DNA of 64,000 nt from Chengkuizengella sediminis (GCF_010078385.1 NZ_SIJC01000008.1:124001-188000), one strand, 5' to 3'. Counted from the first letter of the stretch, positions 18,591-29,468 are shown. A program made the numbers and translations. The notes: generated from the sequence alone by a model not told the origin.

Positions 18591-19748
18591 ATGGATTTTA
18601 TAGTAGAGTATTTATCATTTTTTGTGATACAAAATGAAGAACGGGATAGTGGGGCATCTCTTTCCTTTCGTCATTTCCAAACTTTAGATCGGGAAGAGTA
18701 TCATCAAAGTGAAATTAAGAGCTTTTTAAATGAAGAATATATTAGAATTATAAAACGAAAAGTTGAGAAACATCCTCAATCGAATCAAACTCCTACAAAA
18801 ATTGGTTATTTTATCGTTGAACCTAGGCATGAACTTACGAGCAATCCCAACTACAATTTGTTTCAAAGGTTGCTTCAAGCACAAGGTAAACAGGAATATT
18901 TAGATTTCAGTGATGAACTAGTCCGAATGTACATGGATACAAGCTCCGTGCGGGGAGGAGCACTAGTGATTGCTAGGGCTAAAATAGACAAATATGGAGA
19001 TGAACCATTTGTTTTTGTAATGAAGTGTGATTTTGAACCAAAAATAGCTCGTATCTCAGATGAAAAGAGTTTGATCTCACAGGTAGAAATGGCGATTAGT
19101 GCAAGAAATATTAAATCGATACAATATCCATTTATGCCTGAACCAGGAATACGAGAGGAATATGAACTGAAAATTCATCAGGCTTCTCATGCTAGGTATT
19201 TTGAAGACTTCCTTAAATATGTCACCTATGAAAAATCAATGCCAGAAATTATGAATGAACAGATGATTACGATGGTAAACCAATATGTTGAGGATAAATG
19301 GCAGCATAAAGAAGGACAGATAGAGCAGGAAGAACGAAAAAAAGAGGAAGAAAGCTTAGAATTATGGGCTGCATCTGAAAAAAGAGAATTACAACAAAGG
19401 TGGAGCCATGAACAGGTCATGCAAGCTGCTAATCAACTAGTGGAGCAGAAAGATGATATTGAACTTAAGTTTAAGTTAGATGGTATTCAAGTAAAAGGAT
19501 TATTGGAACAGTATGGAGATCAAATACATCTAGCCAAACTGAATGGTCGTTATGTCGTGTTGATAGAGGGTGATTCTTTTCAGTTTGAAAAAGGTGTTTC
19601 ACCAATTGAGTTGCTTCATCCAGATGATTTTGAATCTGTGATTGAAAGAATAAGAACAAGACCGAATTCGATTAACGAAGAATTTGAACCGAATTCAACT
19701 TTGGTACCTAGACAGAGCGCTCAATATAATTCTCCTCCTTGGGAATAA
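18591..19748 (+). CDS. DUF3900-like protein of unknown function
   Basis: A 385-residue soluble protein that resembles the uncharacterised DUF3900 family of Bacillales; I give this from memory of the family, not a search. The first 230 residues are a mixed alpha/beta region. Residues 230-275 form a highly charged helix (QIEQEERKKEEESLELWAA), likely a coiled coil, and a C-terminal beta-rich segment (KFKLDGIQVKGLLEQYGDQIHLAKL) follows. No signal or membrane segment is seen. The layout has some likeness to nucleoid-associated NdpA proteins, which also begin with short strand-rich domains. The ATG at 18591 follows AAGGGGGGA. Confidence 0.6.
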   Translation: MDFIVEYLSFFVIQNEERDSGASLSFRHFQTLDREEYHQSEIKSFLNEEYIRIIKRKVEKHPQSNQTPTKIGYFIVEPRHELTSNPNYNLFQRLLQAQGKQEYLDFSDELVRMYMDTSSVRGGALVIARAKIDKYGDEPFVFVMKCDFEPKIARISDEKSLISQVEMAISARNIKSIQYPFMPEPGIREEYELKIHQASHARYFEDFLKYVTYEKSMPEIMNEQMITMVNQYVEDKWQHKEGQIEQEERKKEEESLELWAASEKRELQQRWSHEQVMQAANQLVEQKDDIELKFKLDGIQVKGLLEQYGDQIHLAKLNGRYVVLIEGDSFQFEKGVSPIELLHPDDFESVIERIRTRPNSINEEFEPNSTLVPRQSAQYNSPPWE

Positions 19749-19915
19749 TGGATTTTTTAATAAGAGTTAATATTTCTTTTTGATTTTTTCCATATGCTAT
19801 ATAATGGAAATATACCAAAATCATAAGGGGGTGAATTACATAATATGTAAAACCGATATATGAATATATAAAGGTTTTGAAGGAATTCGAAATCTAGTAA
19901 TAGGAGGAAGTAAAT

Positions 19916-21592
19916 ATGGAAGAGATTATGACAGGAGCAGAGGCAGTAGTACAATGTATAAAAAATGAAGATGTAAATCATGTTTTTTGTGTCCCAGGGG
20001 AGAGTTATTTGGATATCATGGATGTAATTTATGATACACCAGAAATAGAGCTGATTTCTGCAAGACATGAAGGTGGAGCTTCATTTATGGCCGAAGCGTA
20101 TGCCAAGGCATCAGGAAATGTTTCTGTAGCAATGGCAACAAGAGGGGTTGGTGCTGCAAATTTATCAATAGGTGTTCATACAGCTCATCAGGATTCTACC
20201 CCAATGGTCGTTTTTTTAGGACAGGTAGATCGGAAATTTAGGGGACGAGAAGGGTTTCAAGAGGTTGAATTAGATCGTTTTTTTGAACCGATTAGCAAAT
20301 GGTCTGTTGAAATACGTGATGTAGAAAGAATACCTGAATTGGTTCAACGTGCGTTTAGAGTTGCTAAATCAGGTAGACCAGGTCCCGTTGTTGTATCTCT
20401 TCCAGCAGATATTTTATCTGAAAAAGCAACTATGAAATTTTTCGATCCTACTAAACAAGCAAGACATGCTCCTAGTAATGTAGAGTTGACAAGTTGTATC
20501 CAAATGATTGAACAATCTGAAAAACCATTCATTTTAGCTGGTGGGGGAATTAAACTATCTAATGCGGAAAAAGAACTACTAGAGTTTGCAGAGCTTTTAC
20601 ATATTCCTGTGATAAGTTCCTTTAGAAGACATGATATTTTTCCAAACACAAACCATTTATATTTAGGTCATTTAGGATTAGGTACATTTAATAATGTAAT
20701 AGAAACTGTGAAGGAATCAGATCTGATTATTGCAATAGGAACACGTTTTTCAGAAGTAACGACTCAAAGTTATACTTTAATTGAATCACACCATAAACTC
20801 ATTCATTGCGATATTGAATCGACTACGATTGGAAAAGTGTATCCTCCAGATCTATCTTTAATCGGTGATGCAAAAACAACACTAACCACTTTTAATCAAA
20901 AAATAAAAAATGAAAAACGAGTATCAATTGGGTGGAAAAAGTGGGTAGAGGAACGCAGAAAAAGTTATGAAAATAATTCATCTTTAGATTCAATAGATGA
21001 AACTTCAAAAGGGATAGAAATGAAAGGGATCATTAAAACTCTCCAGGAAAACCTCCCTAAAGATGCAATTCTCACAAATGATGCGGGTAATTTTTCTGGT
21101 TGGTTACATAATTATTTTCAATTTACTCAACCAAATACATATATAGGACCAACCTCAGGTGCCATGGGTTATGGTTTACCTGCTGCAATTGGAGCTAAAT
21201 TAGCTTGCCCTGAAAAAGTAGTTGTATCTTTATCTGGAGACGGTGGGTTTATGATGACTTTGCAGGAACTAGAAACGGCAGTTCGTTATCAAACACCAAT
21301 TATTTCACTCGTTTTCAACAATAATATGCATGGAACCATTCGAATGCATCAAGAAAAACATTTCCCTAGACGTGTAATTGGTACTGAATTAGGAAACCCA
21401 GATTTTATGAAATTGGCAGAATCAATGGGGGTATTTGGTCAAAAGGTAGAACATAACCATGAATTTGAAAACGCTTTAAAACAAGCCTTAGACAGTCAAA
21501 TACCTTCTCTTATTGAAGTTGTTTGTGATCCTGAAAAAATATCAGTAAAGTATACGATTGAACAACTCAGAACATTAAAATTACTTAGATAA
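19916..21592 (+). CDS. Thiamine pyrophosphate enzyme, acetolactate synthase-like
   Basis: 558 residues with the three-domain ThDP-enzyme order. The PYR domain has the catalytic glutamate in ISARHEGGASFMAEAYA (near 47), the central domain has FILAGGGIKLSN, and the PP domain has the ThDP motif SGDGGFMMTLQELETAV with the metal-binding asparagine about 27 residues on (LVFNNNMHG). Acetolactate synthases usually read RHEQGA at the first motif; here it is RHEGGA. The reaction could therefore be acetolactate synthesis or a related 2-keto acid decarboxylation or carboligation. It stands alone, without an ilvN-type subunit. The ATG follows AGGAGG at 19901-19906. Confidence 0.75.
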   Translation: MEEIMTGAEAVVQCIKNEDVNHVFCVPGESYLDIMDVIYDTPEIELISARHEGGASFMAEAYAKASGNVSVAMATRGVGAANLSIGVHTAHQDSTPMVVFLGQVDRKFRGREGFQEVELDRFFEPISKWSVEIRDVERIPELVQRAFRVAKSGRPGPVVVSLPADILSEKATMKFFDPTKQARHAPSNVELTSCIQMIEQSEKPFILAGGGIKLSNAEKELLEFAELLHIPVISSFRRHDIFPNTNHLYLGHLGLGTFNNVIETVKESDLIIAIGTRFSEVTTQSYTLIESHHKLIHCDIESTTIGKVYPPDLSLIGDAKTTLTTFNQKIKNEKRVSIGWKKWVEERRKSYENNSSLDSIDETSKGIEMKGIIKTLQENLPKDAILTNDAGNFSGWLHNYFQFTQPNTYIGPTSGAMGYGLPAAIGAKLACPEKVVVSLSGDGGFMMTLQELETAVRYQTPIISLVFNNNMHGTIRMHQEKHFPRRVIGTELGNPDFMKLAESMGVFGQKVEHNHEFENALKQALDSQIPSLIEVVCDPEKISVKYTIEQLRTLKLLR

Positions 21593-21618
21593 CATCGATC
21601 TATGTTAAAGAAAATTAA

Positions 21619-21652
21619 GTTAAAGGAGCTTAGAGTTTCAAGCTCCTTTTTC
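21619..21652. terminator. Bidirectional terminator between the TPP enzyme and bioA
   Basis: AAAGGAGCTT and AAGCTCCTTT pair perfectly across an eight-base loop, with T5 on the plus strand. Its right edge touches the bioA stop codon, so it may serve both convergent genes. Confidence 0.82.
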
Positions 21653-23015
21653 ATGCAAGTTCTAATTCAACCAATATATCATTAATCTTATATAAAATTT
21701 GATCTATATCATCTATCGTTGTACAAAGTGGAAGCCATACATAAATCGTATCTCCTAGTGGACGCATAACCAAACCATGTTTTAATCCTGTCAAATAAAC
21801 TTGATATCCCGTTCTTTTATTCGCTGCATAACTTATCCCCTTAGTTTTATCTTCAAAGATATCCATCGCTGCAATCATGCCGATGCCTCTCACGTTTCCG
21901 ATATGTTTCAACTTACCAAATTCACGAAACCGATGTTGTAAATATTCTGAAGTTGCTTGTATCGAGTCTATTACTTTGTTATCTTCAAATATTTGCAAGT
22001 TTTCAAGTGCAACAGCACAAGCTAGTGGATTGCCTGTGAAACTATGTCCGTGGAAAAAAGTTTTATATGTTTCATATTCATCATAAAAGGCATCAAATAT
22101 TTTAAGTGTACTTAACGTAACTGAGAGTGGCATGACACCTGCAGTTAAACCTTTCGATAGACACATAAGGTCTGGAGATATTCCAGCATGTTCGCATGCA
22201 AACAACCGACCTGTTCTACCAAATCCAACAGCTACTTCATCAGCAATAAGGTGGATGTCAAATTCATCACATAATTGACGAATACCAATTAAATAGGAAG
22301 GAGGGTATACAATCATCCCACCTGCAGCTTGAACTAAAGGTTCGATAACGAATCCAGCAATCTCCTCTGACTTTTCTTCAAACAATGTTCTAACTTCTTC
22401 TAAACAAATAGAAACAGCTTCTTCTTCAGAGGCACCTTTTTGCTGTGACCAAACAAATGGATTTGGAGATGAAACCTTGTATGAGTCAAAAAGAAGAGGT
22501 TTAAAAACGGAATGAAAAAGTTCCACACCACCAACACTTACCGCTCCAATCGTATCCCCATGATAGCTATTATCTAAAAAGACGAATTTATTTTTTTCTT
22601 TTTTTCCTAAATGAAGCCAATATTGAAATGACATTTTTAACGCAACTTCTACTGCAGTTGAACCATTATCCGAAAAAAATACTTTATTTAAACCTTCAGG
22701 AGTAATTTCAACTAGTTTTTCTGAAAGTTCTATAGCAGGTCTATGAGTAAACCCACTAAACATCACGTGATCCATCTCGGACATCTGTTTATCTATAGCT
22801 GCACGAATACGAGGATGTGAATGTCCATGGGTGTTAACCCACCAAGATGAAACCGTATCATAATATTGGTTTCCATCCGCATCATATAAATAAATGCCTT
22901 CGGCCTTTTCTATCAGGACATGGTCTTGGTTCTCGTAATCTTTCATTTGTGTAAAAGGGTGCCACACATAATCTCTATCATTTTTCAATAGTTTATTTTT
23001 TAATTGAATGTCCAA
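21651..23015 (-). CDS. bioA: Adenosylmethionine-8-amino-7-oxononanoate aminotransferase
   Basis: PLP-dependent class III aminotransferase of 454 residues. It makes 7,8-diaminopelargonic acid from 7-keto-8-aminopelargonic acid with S-adenosylmethionine as amino donor, the antepenultimate step of biotin synthesis. DYVWHPFTQMKDYENQ and DTVSSWWVNTHGHSHP are BioA-specific signatures; SDNGSTAVEVALKMSFQYW binds the cofactor phosphate, LIADEVAVGFGRTG holds the PLP-binding aspartate and LMCLSKGLTAG the Schiff-base lysine. No other bio genes are in the window, so they must lie elsewhere or be absent. A BirA-like repeat lies upstream. Confidence 0.94.
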   Translation of the reverse strand: MDIQLKNKLLKNDRDYVWHPFTQMKDYENQDHVLIEKAEGIYLYDADGNQYYDTVSSWWVNTHGHSHPRIRAAIDKQMSEMDHVMFSGFTHRPAIELSEKLVEITPEGLNKVFFSDNGSTAVEVALKMSFQYWLHLGKKEKNKFVFLDNSYHGDTIGAVSVGGVELFHSVFKPLLFDSYKVSSPNPFVWSQQKGASEEEAVSICLEEVRTLFEEKSEEIAGFVIEPLVQAAGGMIVYPPSYLIGIRQLCDEFDIHLIADEVAVGFGRTGRLFACEHAGISPDLMCLSKGLTAGVMPLSVTLSTLKIFDAFYDEYETYKTFFHGHSFTGNPLACAVALENLQIFEDNKVIDSIQATSEYLQHRFREFGKLKHIGNVRGIGMIAAMDIFEDKTKGISYAANKRTGYQVYLTGLKHGLVMRPLGDTIYVWLPLCTTIDDIDQILYKINDILVELELA

Positions 23016-23070
23016 CGGGTTTACATCCTCCTAACGAAATACTATATTTCAAATTTAACAATCCCCAATA

Positions 23071-23101
23071 ATGATAACATATAATAGTGTGTGTTTAACA
23101 A
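23071..23101 (-). promoter_or_regulatory. Possible BirA-type operator upstream of bioA
   Basis: On the minus strand TTGTTAAAC, then 13 bases, then TGTTATCAT resembles the interrupted palindrome WTGTNAACC-N-GGTTNACAW bound by biotin protein ligase BirA. The right half matches poorly and the spacer is slightly short, so this is a tentative call supported mainly by its place before bioA. Confidence 0.35.
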
Positions 23102-23214
23102 GTACAATTTACAAAATCTATTCAAAAGTAGAATCCATTTATTATAATGAGGTTATAAGAAGTATTTGATAGGATATTGAAAAATGATTTTTTTAATAAA
23201 GGAATGAAATTAGG

Positions 23215-23745
23215 ATGTTAATTAGAAAAGCAACTCAACTGGATACAGAGGGGATAGCAAAAGTTCATGTAGAGAGTTGGAAAACAACATACAAAGGAAT
23301 TATTTCAGATGATTATTTAAACAATCGATCTGTGGAATTTTATAAAACACGTTGGAATGAATTCCTTATGTATAAAAATCAATTTGTATATGTAGCTGAA
23401 ACGAAAAAAGGTGAAATTATTGGATTTTCAAATGGGGGGCGAGAAAGAGACAATCATTCCAAATATAAAGGTGAACTATACGCGATTTATATATTAAAAT
23501 CCTATCAAAGAAAAGGGATAGGGAAATTACTTGTTAAACCTATATTAAATGATCTAAACAAAATGAATATAAACACTATGTTAATATGGGTTTTAAAAGA
23601 AAATAAATCACGATACTTTTACGAAAAACTAGGTGGAAGGGTTGTAGGTGAAAAACCTATTGCTATTTCAGGTAAAGTATTAGATGAAATAGGATACGGT
23701 TTTGAAGATATTCATAAAGTTTTAAAAAAACTTAAAAAATTATAG
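23215..23745 (+). CDS. GNAT family N-acetyltransferase
   Basis: A 176-residue GNAT enzyme. The N-terminal MLIRKATQLDTEGIAKVHVESWKTTYKGI pattern, the acetyl-CoA binding loop YQRKGIGKLLV near residue 102 and the C-terminal NKSRYFYEKLGGRVVGEKP strand-helix-strand are all standard. It transfers acetyl from acetyl-CoA to an amine; the acceptor is unknown. The ATG at 23215 has AAAGGAATG upstream. It has no obvious functional link with the neighbouring bioA and pcp. Confidence 0.88.
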   Translation: MLIRKATQLDTEGIAKVHVESWKTTYKGIISDDYLNNRSVEFYKTRWNEFLMYKNQFVYVAETKKGEIIGFSNGGRERDNHSKYKGELYAIYILKSYQRKGIGKLLVKPILNDLNKMNINTMLIWVLKENKSRYFYEKLGGRVVGEKPIAISGKVLDEIGYGFEDIHKVLKKLKKL

Positions 23746-23843
23746 AGAATTGTTATATCTACTAAATAGAATACAGCATGTTAAAAAAATATCGTATCAG
23801 CATAATTAATAATTTAATAAACTGATAATGGAGGTTTTGCACA

Positions 23844-24446
23844 ATGAAAAAAGTGCTCTTAACTGGATTTGTGCCCTTTTTAAACTATTCTATCAATCCA
23901 ACTGAACAAATTGTAAAGCAATTAGATAGGCAAACAGTAGGCAATTATGAGGTGTTTGGACATGTTTTATCAGTTGATTATACAAAGTCAGGTCAAGAAA
24001 TTATAAAACATTATGAAGAAACGGAGCCCGATGTTGTTCTATCTTTAGGATTAGCAGCAGGAAATTATAAGATCACTCCAGAAAGAATTGCAATTAACTG
24101 TAATGATGGGGAGGCAGATAATAAAGGGAATAGAAAACAAGATCAACCCATTGTATCAAATGGTCCAGATGGTTTATTTTCAACATTACCCATTCGCAAA
24201 CTTGTAAATGGTTTAAAAGATGCAAATCTACCAGCTACAATTTCAAATACAGCAGGTACGTATTTATGTAATCATGTGATGTATACGATGTTGCATCACA
24301 TCAAAAAAGAGGAAAAAACTACTCGTTCTGGTTTTGTCCATATACCAGCATCTCATGAACTTGCCATTCACAATCCTAAACTTCCAAGCTGGTCTGAACA
24401 AGATTTGCTTAGAGCAGTGACCGTAATGATTGAATTGTTGGATTGA
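23844..24446 (+). CDS. pcp: Pyroglutamyl-peptidase I
   Basis: A 200-residue cysteine peptidase (family C15) that removes N-terminal pyroglutamate from peptides. The expected triad is visible: glutamate in ITPERIAINCND (near 80), cysteine in NTAGTYLCNHVMY (near 143) and histidine in SGFVHIPASHE (near 165). The N-terminal LLTGFVPFLNYSINPTEQI is the family start. There is no signal peptide. The ATG at 23844 has TGGAGG at 23829-23834. Confidence 0.95.
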   Translation: MKKVLLTGFVPFLNYSINPTEQIVKQLDRQTVGNYEVFGHVLSVDYTKSGQEIIKHYEETEPDVVLSLGLAAGNYKITPERIAINCNDGEADNKGNRKQDQPIVSNGPDGLFSTLPIRKLVNGLKDANLPATISNTAGTYLCNHVMYTMLHHIKKEEKTTRSGFVHIPASHELAIHNPKLPSWSEQDLLRAVTVMIELLD

Positions 24447-24634
24447 TTTCTACAATGCGAAGATCATTATTTTAGAATCATGGTTATTTTTAATTTTATT
24501 AACAGTATTACTAATCATGATCATAAAAATGTCTATTGATACGAGGGTTCATTAATGTATTACAATATATTGTATGGATAAATCACTTTAAACTTATATC
24601 GTTTTTTTGACTTGTTTCGGGAAGGGATGATTTC

Positions 24635-26014
24635 ATGCAAGTACCCTCTATACCTTATAAAAAAGGACTTGTTTTTGACAGAAGTTTAATTATATTGAGT
24701 ATGTGTTTTGTATACATTGTACAGTTTTTTTTCCAATTGGATGCACTTTATGTATTATTATCTTTTTTTGTTATTTTTGTTTTTTTTAATAGTCTTTTTT
24801 ATGCAAAAAGTTTTGCTCGATTCTGGGCTATAAGTTTCTTTTCATTAGGATTACTCGTCAATGTGACTAAGGGTGCAAGTCTAACAAATATTATCGATGG
24901 TATGTTGGTAAATCTACCAATCATTGCTCTTTTAATACTAACTCCATTAATATTAATTCCTCTAAAAATAAGTAATTACTTTAAATCATTGTCATTTTTT
25001 TTAGTAAGATTAGTACAAAAACCAAAGAAGTTATTTGGAGGACTAACAGGTTTCATTTTTTTATTTGGTCCAATCCTCAATCTGGGATCGATTCGTTTGA
25101 TCAATGAAATGATTCAGCATTTGAATCTATCACCTAAATTCTTATCCAAAGTTTATTTTATAGGATACTCTACAGCATTTGTCTGGTCACCATTTCTCAT
25201 CTCTGTAGCAACAGCAACTTATTATTTGGATGTACCATTGATAAGTTATATTCCATATGGTATTCTTTTTGCTATTATTCAATTGCTAATTGGCAATCTT
25301 TTGTTTATGAAAATGACAAAGCAGTCATCCAAAGTAGAACAAAATAAAGTTATAAAAGTAGAAGGTTATCATGGAAAAAGGGTACTGGAACTTTTCGTTC
25401 TTACCATCCTTTTGGGAGTTACTATGTTTGTTATTCAATATATAACAAAATGGTCGATGTTGTTCGTTGTAAGTCTGGTTTCCATTATTTTTCCTCTGTT
25501 ATGGAGTATTGTATTTCAAAAATTCAGAGCGTTTATTAAACACTTTCAAACATATAAGAACAATTCAGTTCCAGTCATGAATAATGAGATTATTTTGTTT
25601 ATCAGTGTAGGGTTTTTAGGGGATTCTTTGATTGGTACATCATTTTCAAAACAAGTTCAGTATTTAATGATTGACATATCTAATTTTTCCTTACTTTTAT
25701 TTGTTGTATGTATTTTAACCTCGTTGATTGTATTAACATTCATCGGTGTTCATCCTTTAATTATCGTCACTGTACTGGCTACACAGTTTGATCCATCTCT
25801 CATGCTTATCAAAAAAGAAATCTTTATTCTCATCATGATGATGGGGTGGTCCATAGCTACCATACTAAGTCCTGTCACTCCTTTGAATATTTTAGTGAGT
25901 GGAATGGTTGATGAGAAGCCTTTGATCGTTGGTTTGAAATGGAATGGATTTTATTTGGCTCTAATTTTTATGGCGAGTATTTTATATGCTTATGCAATGA
26001 TCCTTCTCACTTAA
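24635..26014 (+). CDS. Polytopic membrane protein, possible transporter
   Basis: A 459-residue very hydrophobic protein with roughly eleven or twelve membrane segments. I do not recognise the family with certainty. A conserved-looking loop, GFIFLFGPILNLGSIRLI near residue 140, is followed by STAFVWSPFLISVATATYY, and the second half has GVHPLIIVTVLATQF and SPVTPLNILVSGMVDEKP. Two related halves with re-entrant-like SPxT/P-rich loops recall ion-transporter-superfamily anion carriers; this is only a resemblance. The ATG at 24635 has GGGAAGGG upstream. Confidence 0.6.
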   Translation: MQVPSIPYKKGLVFDRSLIILSMCFVYIVQFFFQLDALYVLLSFFVIFVFFNSLFYAKSFARFWAISFFSLGLLVNVTKGASLTNIIDGMLVNLPIIALLILTPLILIPLKISNYFKSLSFFLVRLVQKPKKLFGGLTGFIFLFGPILNLGSIRLINEMIQHLNLSPKFLSKVYFIGYSTAFVWSPFLISVATATYYLDVPLISYIPYGILFAIIQLLIGNLLFMKMTKQSSKVEQNKVIKVEGYHGKRVLELFVLTILLGVTMFVIQYITKWSMLFVVSLVSIIFPLLWSIVFQKFRAFIKHFQTYKNNSVPVMNNEIILFISVGFLGDSLIGTSFSKQVQYLMIDISNFSLLLFVVCILTSLIVLTFIGVHPLIIVTVLATQFDPSLMLIKKEIFILIMMMGWSIATILSPVTPLNILVSGMVDEKPLIVGLKWNGFYLALIFMASILYAYAMILLT

Positions 26015-26110
26015 ACAAATTAGTCATAGAACTTATTTAGTCACCATATTTTATAAAGTGTGAGAGTTAAAGCATTCAACTTTCTATGACAGAAAAAGAA
26101 AGGTGGTATT

Positions 26111-26539
26111 ATGATGTCTTCGACAAAAACATTAACGAATTTGGAGCTTGAAAGAAGAGAGCTTGGAAGAGTACACATTGTACCAGAAGTTATAGAAATC
26201 ATAGCTGGGTTGGCAACGATTGAAGTTGATGGTGTGGCAAGTATGAGTGGAGGGTTAGCAGGTGGTATAGCAGAGTGGATCGGACGCAAAAATCTTTCAA
26301 AAGGGATTAAAGTGGAAGTTGGAGAAAGAGAAGTTATTGTTGATGTTTCTATTATTGTTGAATATGGCAAAGAGATCCCTGTCATAGCTTCTAACATTCA
26401 GGGGAATGTAAAGGAATCTATTCAATCTATGACTGGCCTTGTAGTAGTAGAAGTTAATGTAAATGTACATGGGATTGATTTTGATCAAGAGGATAAAAAG
26501 GATATTGTAGAAGAAACACAAACACATAGAATCAAATAA
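26111..26539 (+). CDS. Asp23/Gls24 family envelope-stress protein
   Basis: A 142-residue soluble protein with the Asp23 domain: LGRVHIVPEVIEIIAGLATIEVDGVASM, a glycine-rich turn (SGGLAGGIAEWIG), then KGIKVEVGEREVIVDVSIIVEYGKEIPVIA. Members such as YqhY and Asp23 form cytoplasmic assemblies near the membrane and are linked to cell-wall or lipid stress. The start may be ATG 26111 or the next codon, ATG 26114; AAAGGTGG at 26099-26106 fits the second slightly better. Confidence 0.9.
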   Translation: MMSSTKTLTNLELERRELGRVHIVPEVIEIIAGLATIEVDGVASMSGGLAGGIAEWIGRKNLSKGIKVEVGEREVIVDVSIIVEYGKEIPVIASNIQGNVKESIQSMTGLVVVEVNVNVHGIDFDQEDKKDIVEETQTHRIK

Positions 26540-26594
26540 GGTTTTGGAAAAGGTGCTGCAATCATATTAGTACTTTTTATTCTTGGGTCAATAT

Positions 26595-26635
26595 AAAAGC
26601 CGAAATCTCCTTAGTGTAGGAAATATCGGCTTTTT
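26595..26635. terminator. Terminator between the Asp23 gene and gcvPB
   Basis: AAAAGCCGA-ATCTCC pairs with GGA-AT-TCGGCTTTTT. Both flanks can supply a T-run, so it may serve both convergent transcripts. Confidence 0.85.
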
Positions 26636-26661
26636 CAATTGTTTTTTTTAGGGTGTAACTA

Positions 26662-28119
26662 TTAACCACAAGAACAGTTCAATACTGGTTTTCGTGCTGC
26701 TGTTGTTTCATCTAAACGTTTTACAACCGTATCATACGGAGCATTAATGACCATTTCAGGGTTTTCTTCAGCTTCTTTAGCAATTTGAATCATGGTGTCA
26801 ATGAATCCATCAAGTGTTTCTTTACTTTCTGTTTCCGTTGGCTCAATCATAATACATTCTTCAACATTAAGAGGGAAGTATATTGTTGGTGGATGATATC
26901 CAAAATCAAGTAATCGTTTAGCGACATCTAGTGTACGCACACCGTATTGTTTTAATTTTCGACCAGATAAAACAAATTCATGTTTACATACCCCTGGATA
27001 AGCAACCTCGTAATATGGGGCTAAACGATGCATCATATAGTTAGCATTGATGACAGCTACTTCAGAGACACGTTTTAATCCGTCTGGTCCATATGTGCGC
27101 ATATACGTGTATGCACGTACGAGAATACCAAAATTTCCATAGTATGCTTTTACACGACCGATAGATTGAGGACGATCATAATCCCAATAGAATGAGCCAT
27201 CTTCGTTTTTATTAACAATTGGTTTTGGTAGGAATGGGATCAGTTTACTCTTCACTCCAACTGGACCAGAACCAGGACCTCCACCTCCATGAGGAGTACT
27301 CATTGTTTTGTGAAGATTTAAATGTACTACATCAAACCCCATATCCCCTGGGCGAGTAATTCCCATTATGGCATTTGAATTTGCACCATCGTAATATAAC
27401 AATCCGCCTGCTTCATGAACGATATTTGCAATTTCTACAATTTCTTGTTCGAATAATCCTAGTGTACTTGGATTAGTAAGCATCAATGCAGCAGTATCGT
27501 CACCTACAGCATCACGTAAAGCATCCAAATCAACCATTCCACGCTCATCAGATTTAATCGTAATGGTTTCATATCCAGCAGTTGTTGCACTTGCAGGATT
27601 CGTTCCATGAGAGGAATCTGGAACAATTACTTTTGATCTTTTTTCGCCACGGCTTTCATGATAAGCTCGGATCATCATAAGTCCTGTCCATTCACCATGT
27701 GCACCAGCAGCAGGTTGTAATGTTACTTGATCCATACCTGTTAATACAGCTAAATCATTTTGAAGTGTATAAAGCAATTCAAGGGCGCCTTGAATACTTT
27801 CTTCTGGTTGGTGAGGATGGATCTTTGCAAATCCTGGAAAACGAGCAGTATCTTCATTAATTTTAGGATTGTACTTCATAGTACAAGAACCAAGTGGGTA
27901 AAAGCCATTATCGATCCCAAAGTTTAAGCGAGATAATTCAGTGTAGTGCCTAATTACGTCTACTTCAAATACTTCAGGTAACTCGGCTGCTTTGCTACGA
28001 ATCATTGTTTCTGGTACAACTTCATTTAGAGATACTTCAGGAACATCACATTCTGGTAAAGAATATGCAACACGTCCAGGTTTACTAAGTTCAAAAATCA
28101 ATTTTTTTTCGGGTTTCAT
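26662..28119 (-). CDS. gcvPB: Glycine dehydrogenase (P protein) subunit 2
   Basis: A 485-residue PLP enzyme. With GcvPA it decarboxylates glycine and passes the aminomethyl group to lipoyl-GcvH. The PLP lysine is in [20 protein letters not shown], and the glycine-rich stretch after it is typical. It ends with VLNCSCG, a terminal CxC seen in many split P proteins. Its ATG overlaps the gcvPA stop by 4 bp, which indicates translational coupling. It is the last gene of the riboswitch-controlled operon. Confidence 0.96.
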   Translation of the reverse strand: MKPEKKLIFELSKPGRVAYSLPECDVPEVSLNEVVPETMIRSKAAELPEVFEVDVIRHYTELSRLNFGIDNGFYPLGSCTMKYNPKINEDTARFPGFAKIHPHQPEESIQGALELLYTLQNDLAVLTGMDQVTLQPAAGAHGEWTGLMMIRAYHESRGEKRSKVIVPDSSHGTNPASATTAGYETITIKSDERGMVDLDALRDAVGDDTAALMLTNPSTLGLFEQEIVEIANIVHEAGGLLYYDGANSNAIMGITRPGDMGFDVVHLNLHKTMSTPHGGGGPGSGPVGVKSKLIPFLPKPIVNKNEDGSFYWDYDRPQSIGRVKAYYGNFGILVRAYTYMRTYGPDGLKRVSEVAVINANYMMHRLAPYYEVAYPGVCKHEFVLSGRKLKQYGVRTLDVAKRLLDFGYHPPTIYFPLNVEECIMIEPTETESKETLDGFIDTMIQIAKEAEENPEMVINAPYDTVVKRLDETTAARKPVLNCSCG

Positions 28120-29465
28120 ATGATTTCCTCCAGTTCACGGATGAATCCATCAATTTCATCTTTCGTTCTTCGTTCTGTAACAGCCAATAACATATGTCCT
28201 TCTAACTCAGGATAAGAAGCTCCTAAATCAAAACCACCGATATAACCTTTTTCAATTAATTTAGAATTGATAGCTTTTAAGTCCGTTCCTTCAGGAAGTT
28301 TTACAACAAATTCATTGAAAAATGGAGCTTTAAATGCAAGTTTGCCAGACTCAGAGAACTGCTGTGCTGCATAATGTGACTTGTTTATGTTTAACCCAGC
28401 TACTTCTTGCATTCCAACTTTACCCATAGTGGACATATAAATAGATGCACATAGTGCAAGCAAAGCTTGGTTTGAACATATATTAGATGTCGCTTTTTCA
28501 CGACGAATATGCTGTTCACGTGCTTGTAAAGTTAATACAAATCCTCGTTTCCCATCTATATCTGTTGTTTGGCCAACAATTCTACCTGGTATACGTCGCA
28601 TTAGCTTCTCAGTTACTGCAAAAAATCCACATGTTGGACCACCAAGTGCTGCAGGGATTCCCAGTGGTTGTGCATCACCAACTACAATATCTGCACCAAG
28701 TTTACCAGGAGATTCTAACAACCCAAGGGATATTGGGTTCACACTAAGTGCAAGTAATGCTTTTTTCTCATGAACAAAAGGTTCAATGCTTCTAACATCT
28801 TCAATACAACCAAAAAAGTTTGGAGATTGAATCAAAACAGCAGCAGTATCTTCATTAATTGATGTTTTAAGTTCATCAACATTTGTTACGCCATTCGTAA
28901 ATCCAACTTCTACGACTTCAAGCCCTAAACCATGTGCAGTTGTCTGTAATATTTCACGAGCTTCAGGATGAACTGTTTTGGAAACGACAATACGTTTGCG
29001 TCTTGTAGCTCCACTTGCTAAGGCTGCCGCTTCAGCTAATGCTGTGGAACCATCGTACATACTAGCGTTTGCAACTTTCATATCCGTTAATTCACAAATA
29101 TAGGATTGGAATTCAAAAATGGCCTGTAATTCCCCCTGACTAATTTCAGGTTGATAAGGTGTATACGCCGTGTAAAATTCAGAACGAGAGATCATATGGT
29201 TGATTACAACTGGAATATGATGGTCATAAATACCAGCACCTAAAAAACTAGGATATTGTTCAAAGTCCGCATTTTTCTCAGCTAATTCACTCATATGTTT
29301 TAATAATTCTGGCTCACTTAACGCTCCAGACATTGGCATAGTCCCTTTATATTGAATCGATTCAGGGATATCTGAAAATAATTCTTCGACGGAATTTGCA
29401 CCGATCGTAGCGAGCATGTCACTTTGATCTTGTTCTGTCATCGGTATATATCGATGCTTTTTCAT
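28116..29465 (-). CDS. gcvPA: Glycine dehydrogenase (P protein) subunit 1
   Basis: The 449-residue N-terminal half of the split glycine decarboxylase. It has the start [18 protein letters not shown], the [21 protein letters not shown] segment and [20 protein letters not shown], all typical of GcvPA. It lacks the PLP lysine, which is in GcvPB, so the two form the active heterotetramer. It starts 3 bp after the gcvT stop and overlaps gcvPB, so all three are probably translated together. Confidence 0.96.
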   Translation of the reverse strand: MKKHRYIPMTEQDQSDMLATIGANSVEELFSDIPESIQYKGTMPMSGALSEPELLKHMSELAEKNADFEQYPSFLGAGIYDHHIPVVINHMISRSEFYTAYTPYQPEISQGELQAIFEFQSYICELTDMKVANASMYDGSTALAEAAALASGATRRKRIVVSKTVHPEAREILQTTAHGLGLEVVEVGFTNGVTNVDELKTSINEDTAAVLIQSPNFFGCIEDVRSIEPFVHEKKALLALSVNPISLGLLESPGKLGADIVVGDAQPLGIPAALGGPTCGFFAVTEKLMRRIPGRIVGQTTDIDGKRGFVLTLQAREQHIRREKATSNICSNQALLALCASIYMSTMGKVGMQEVAGLNINKSHYAAQQFSESGKLAFKAPFFNEFVVKLPEGTDLKAINSKLIEKGYIGGFDLGASYPELEGHMLLAVTERRTKDEIDGFIRELEEII

Positions 29466-29468
29466 AAG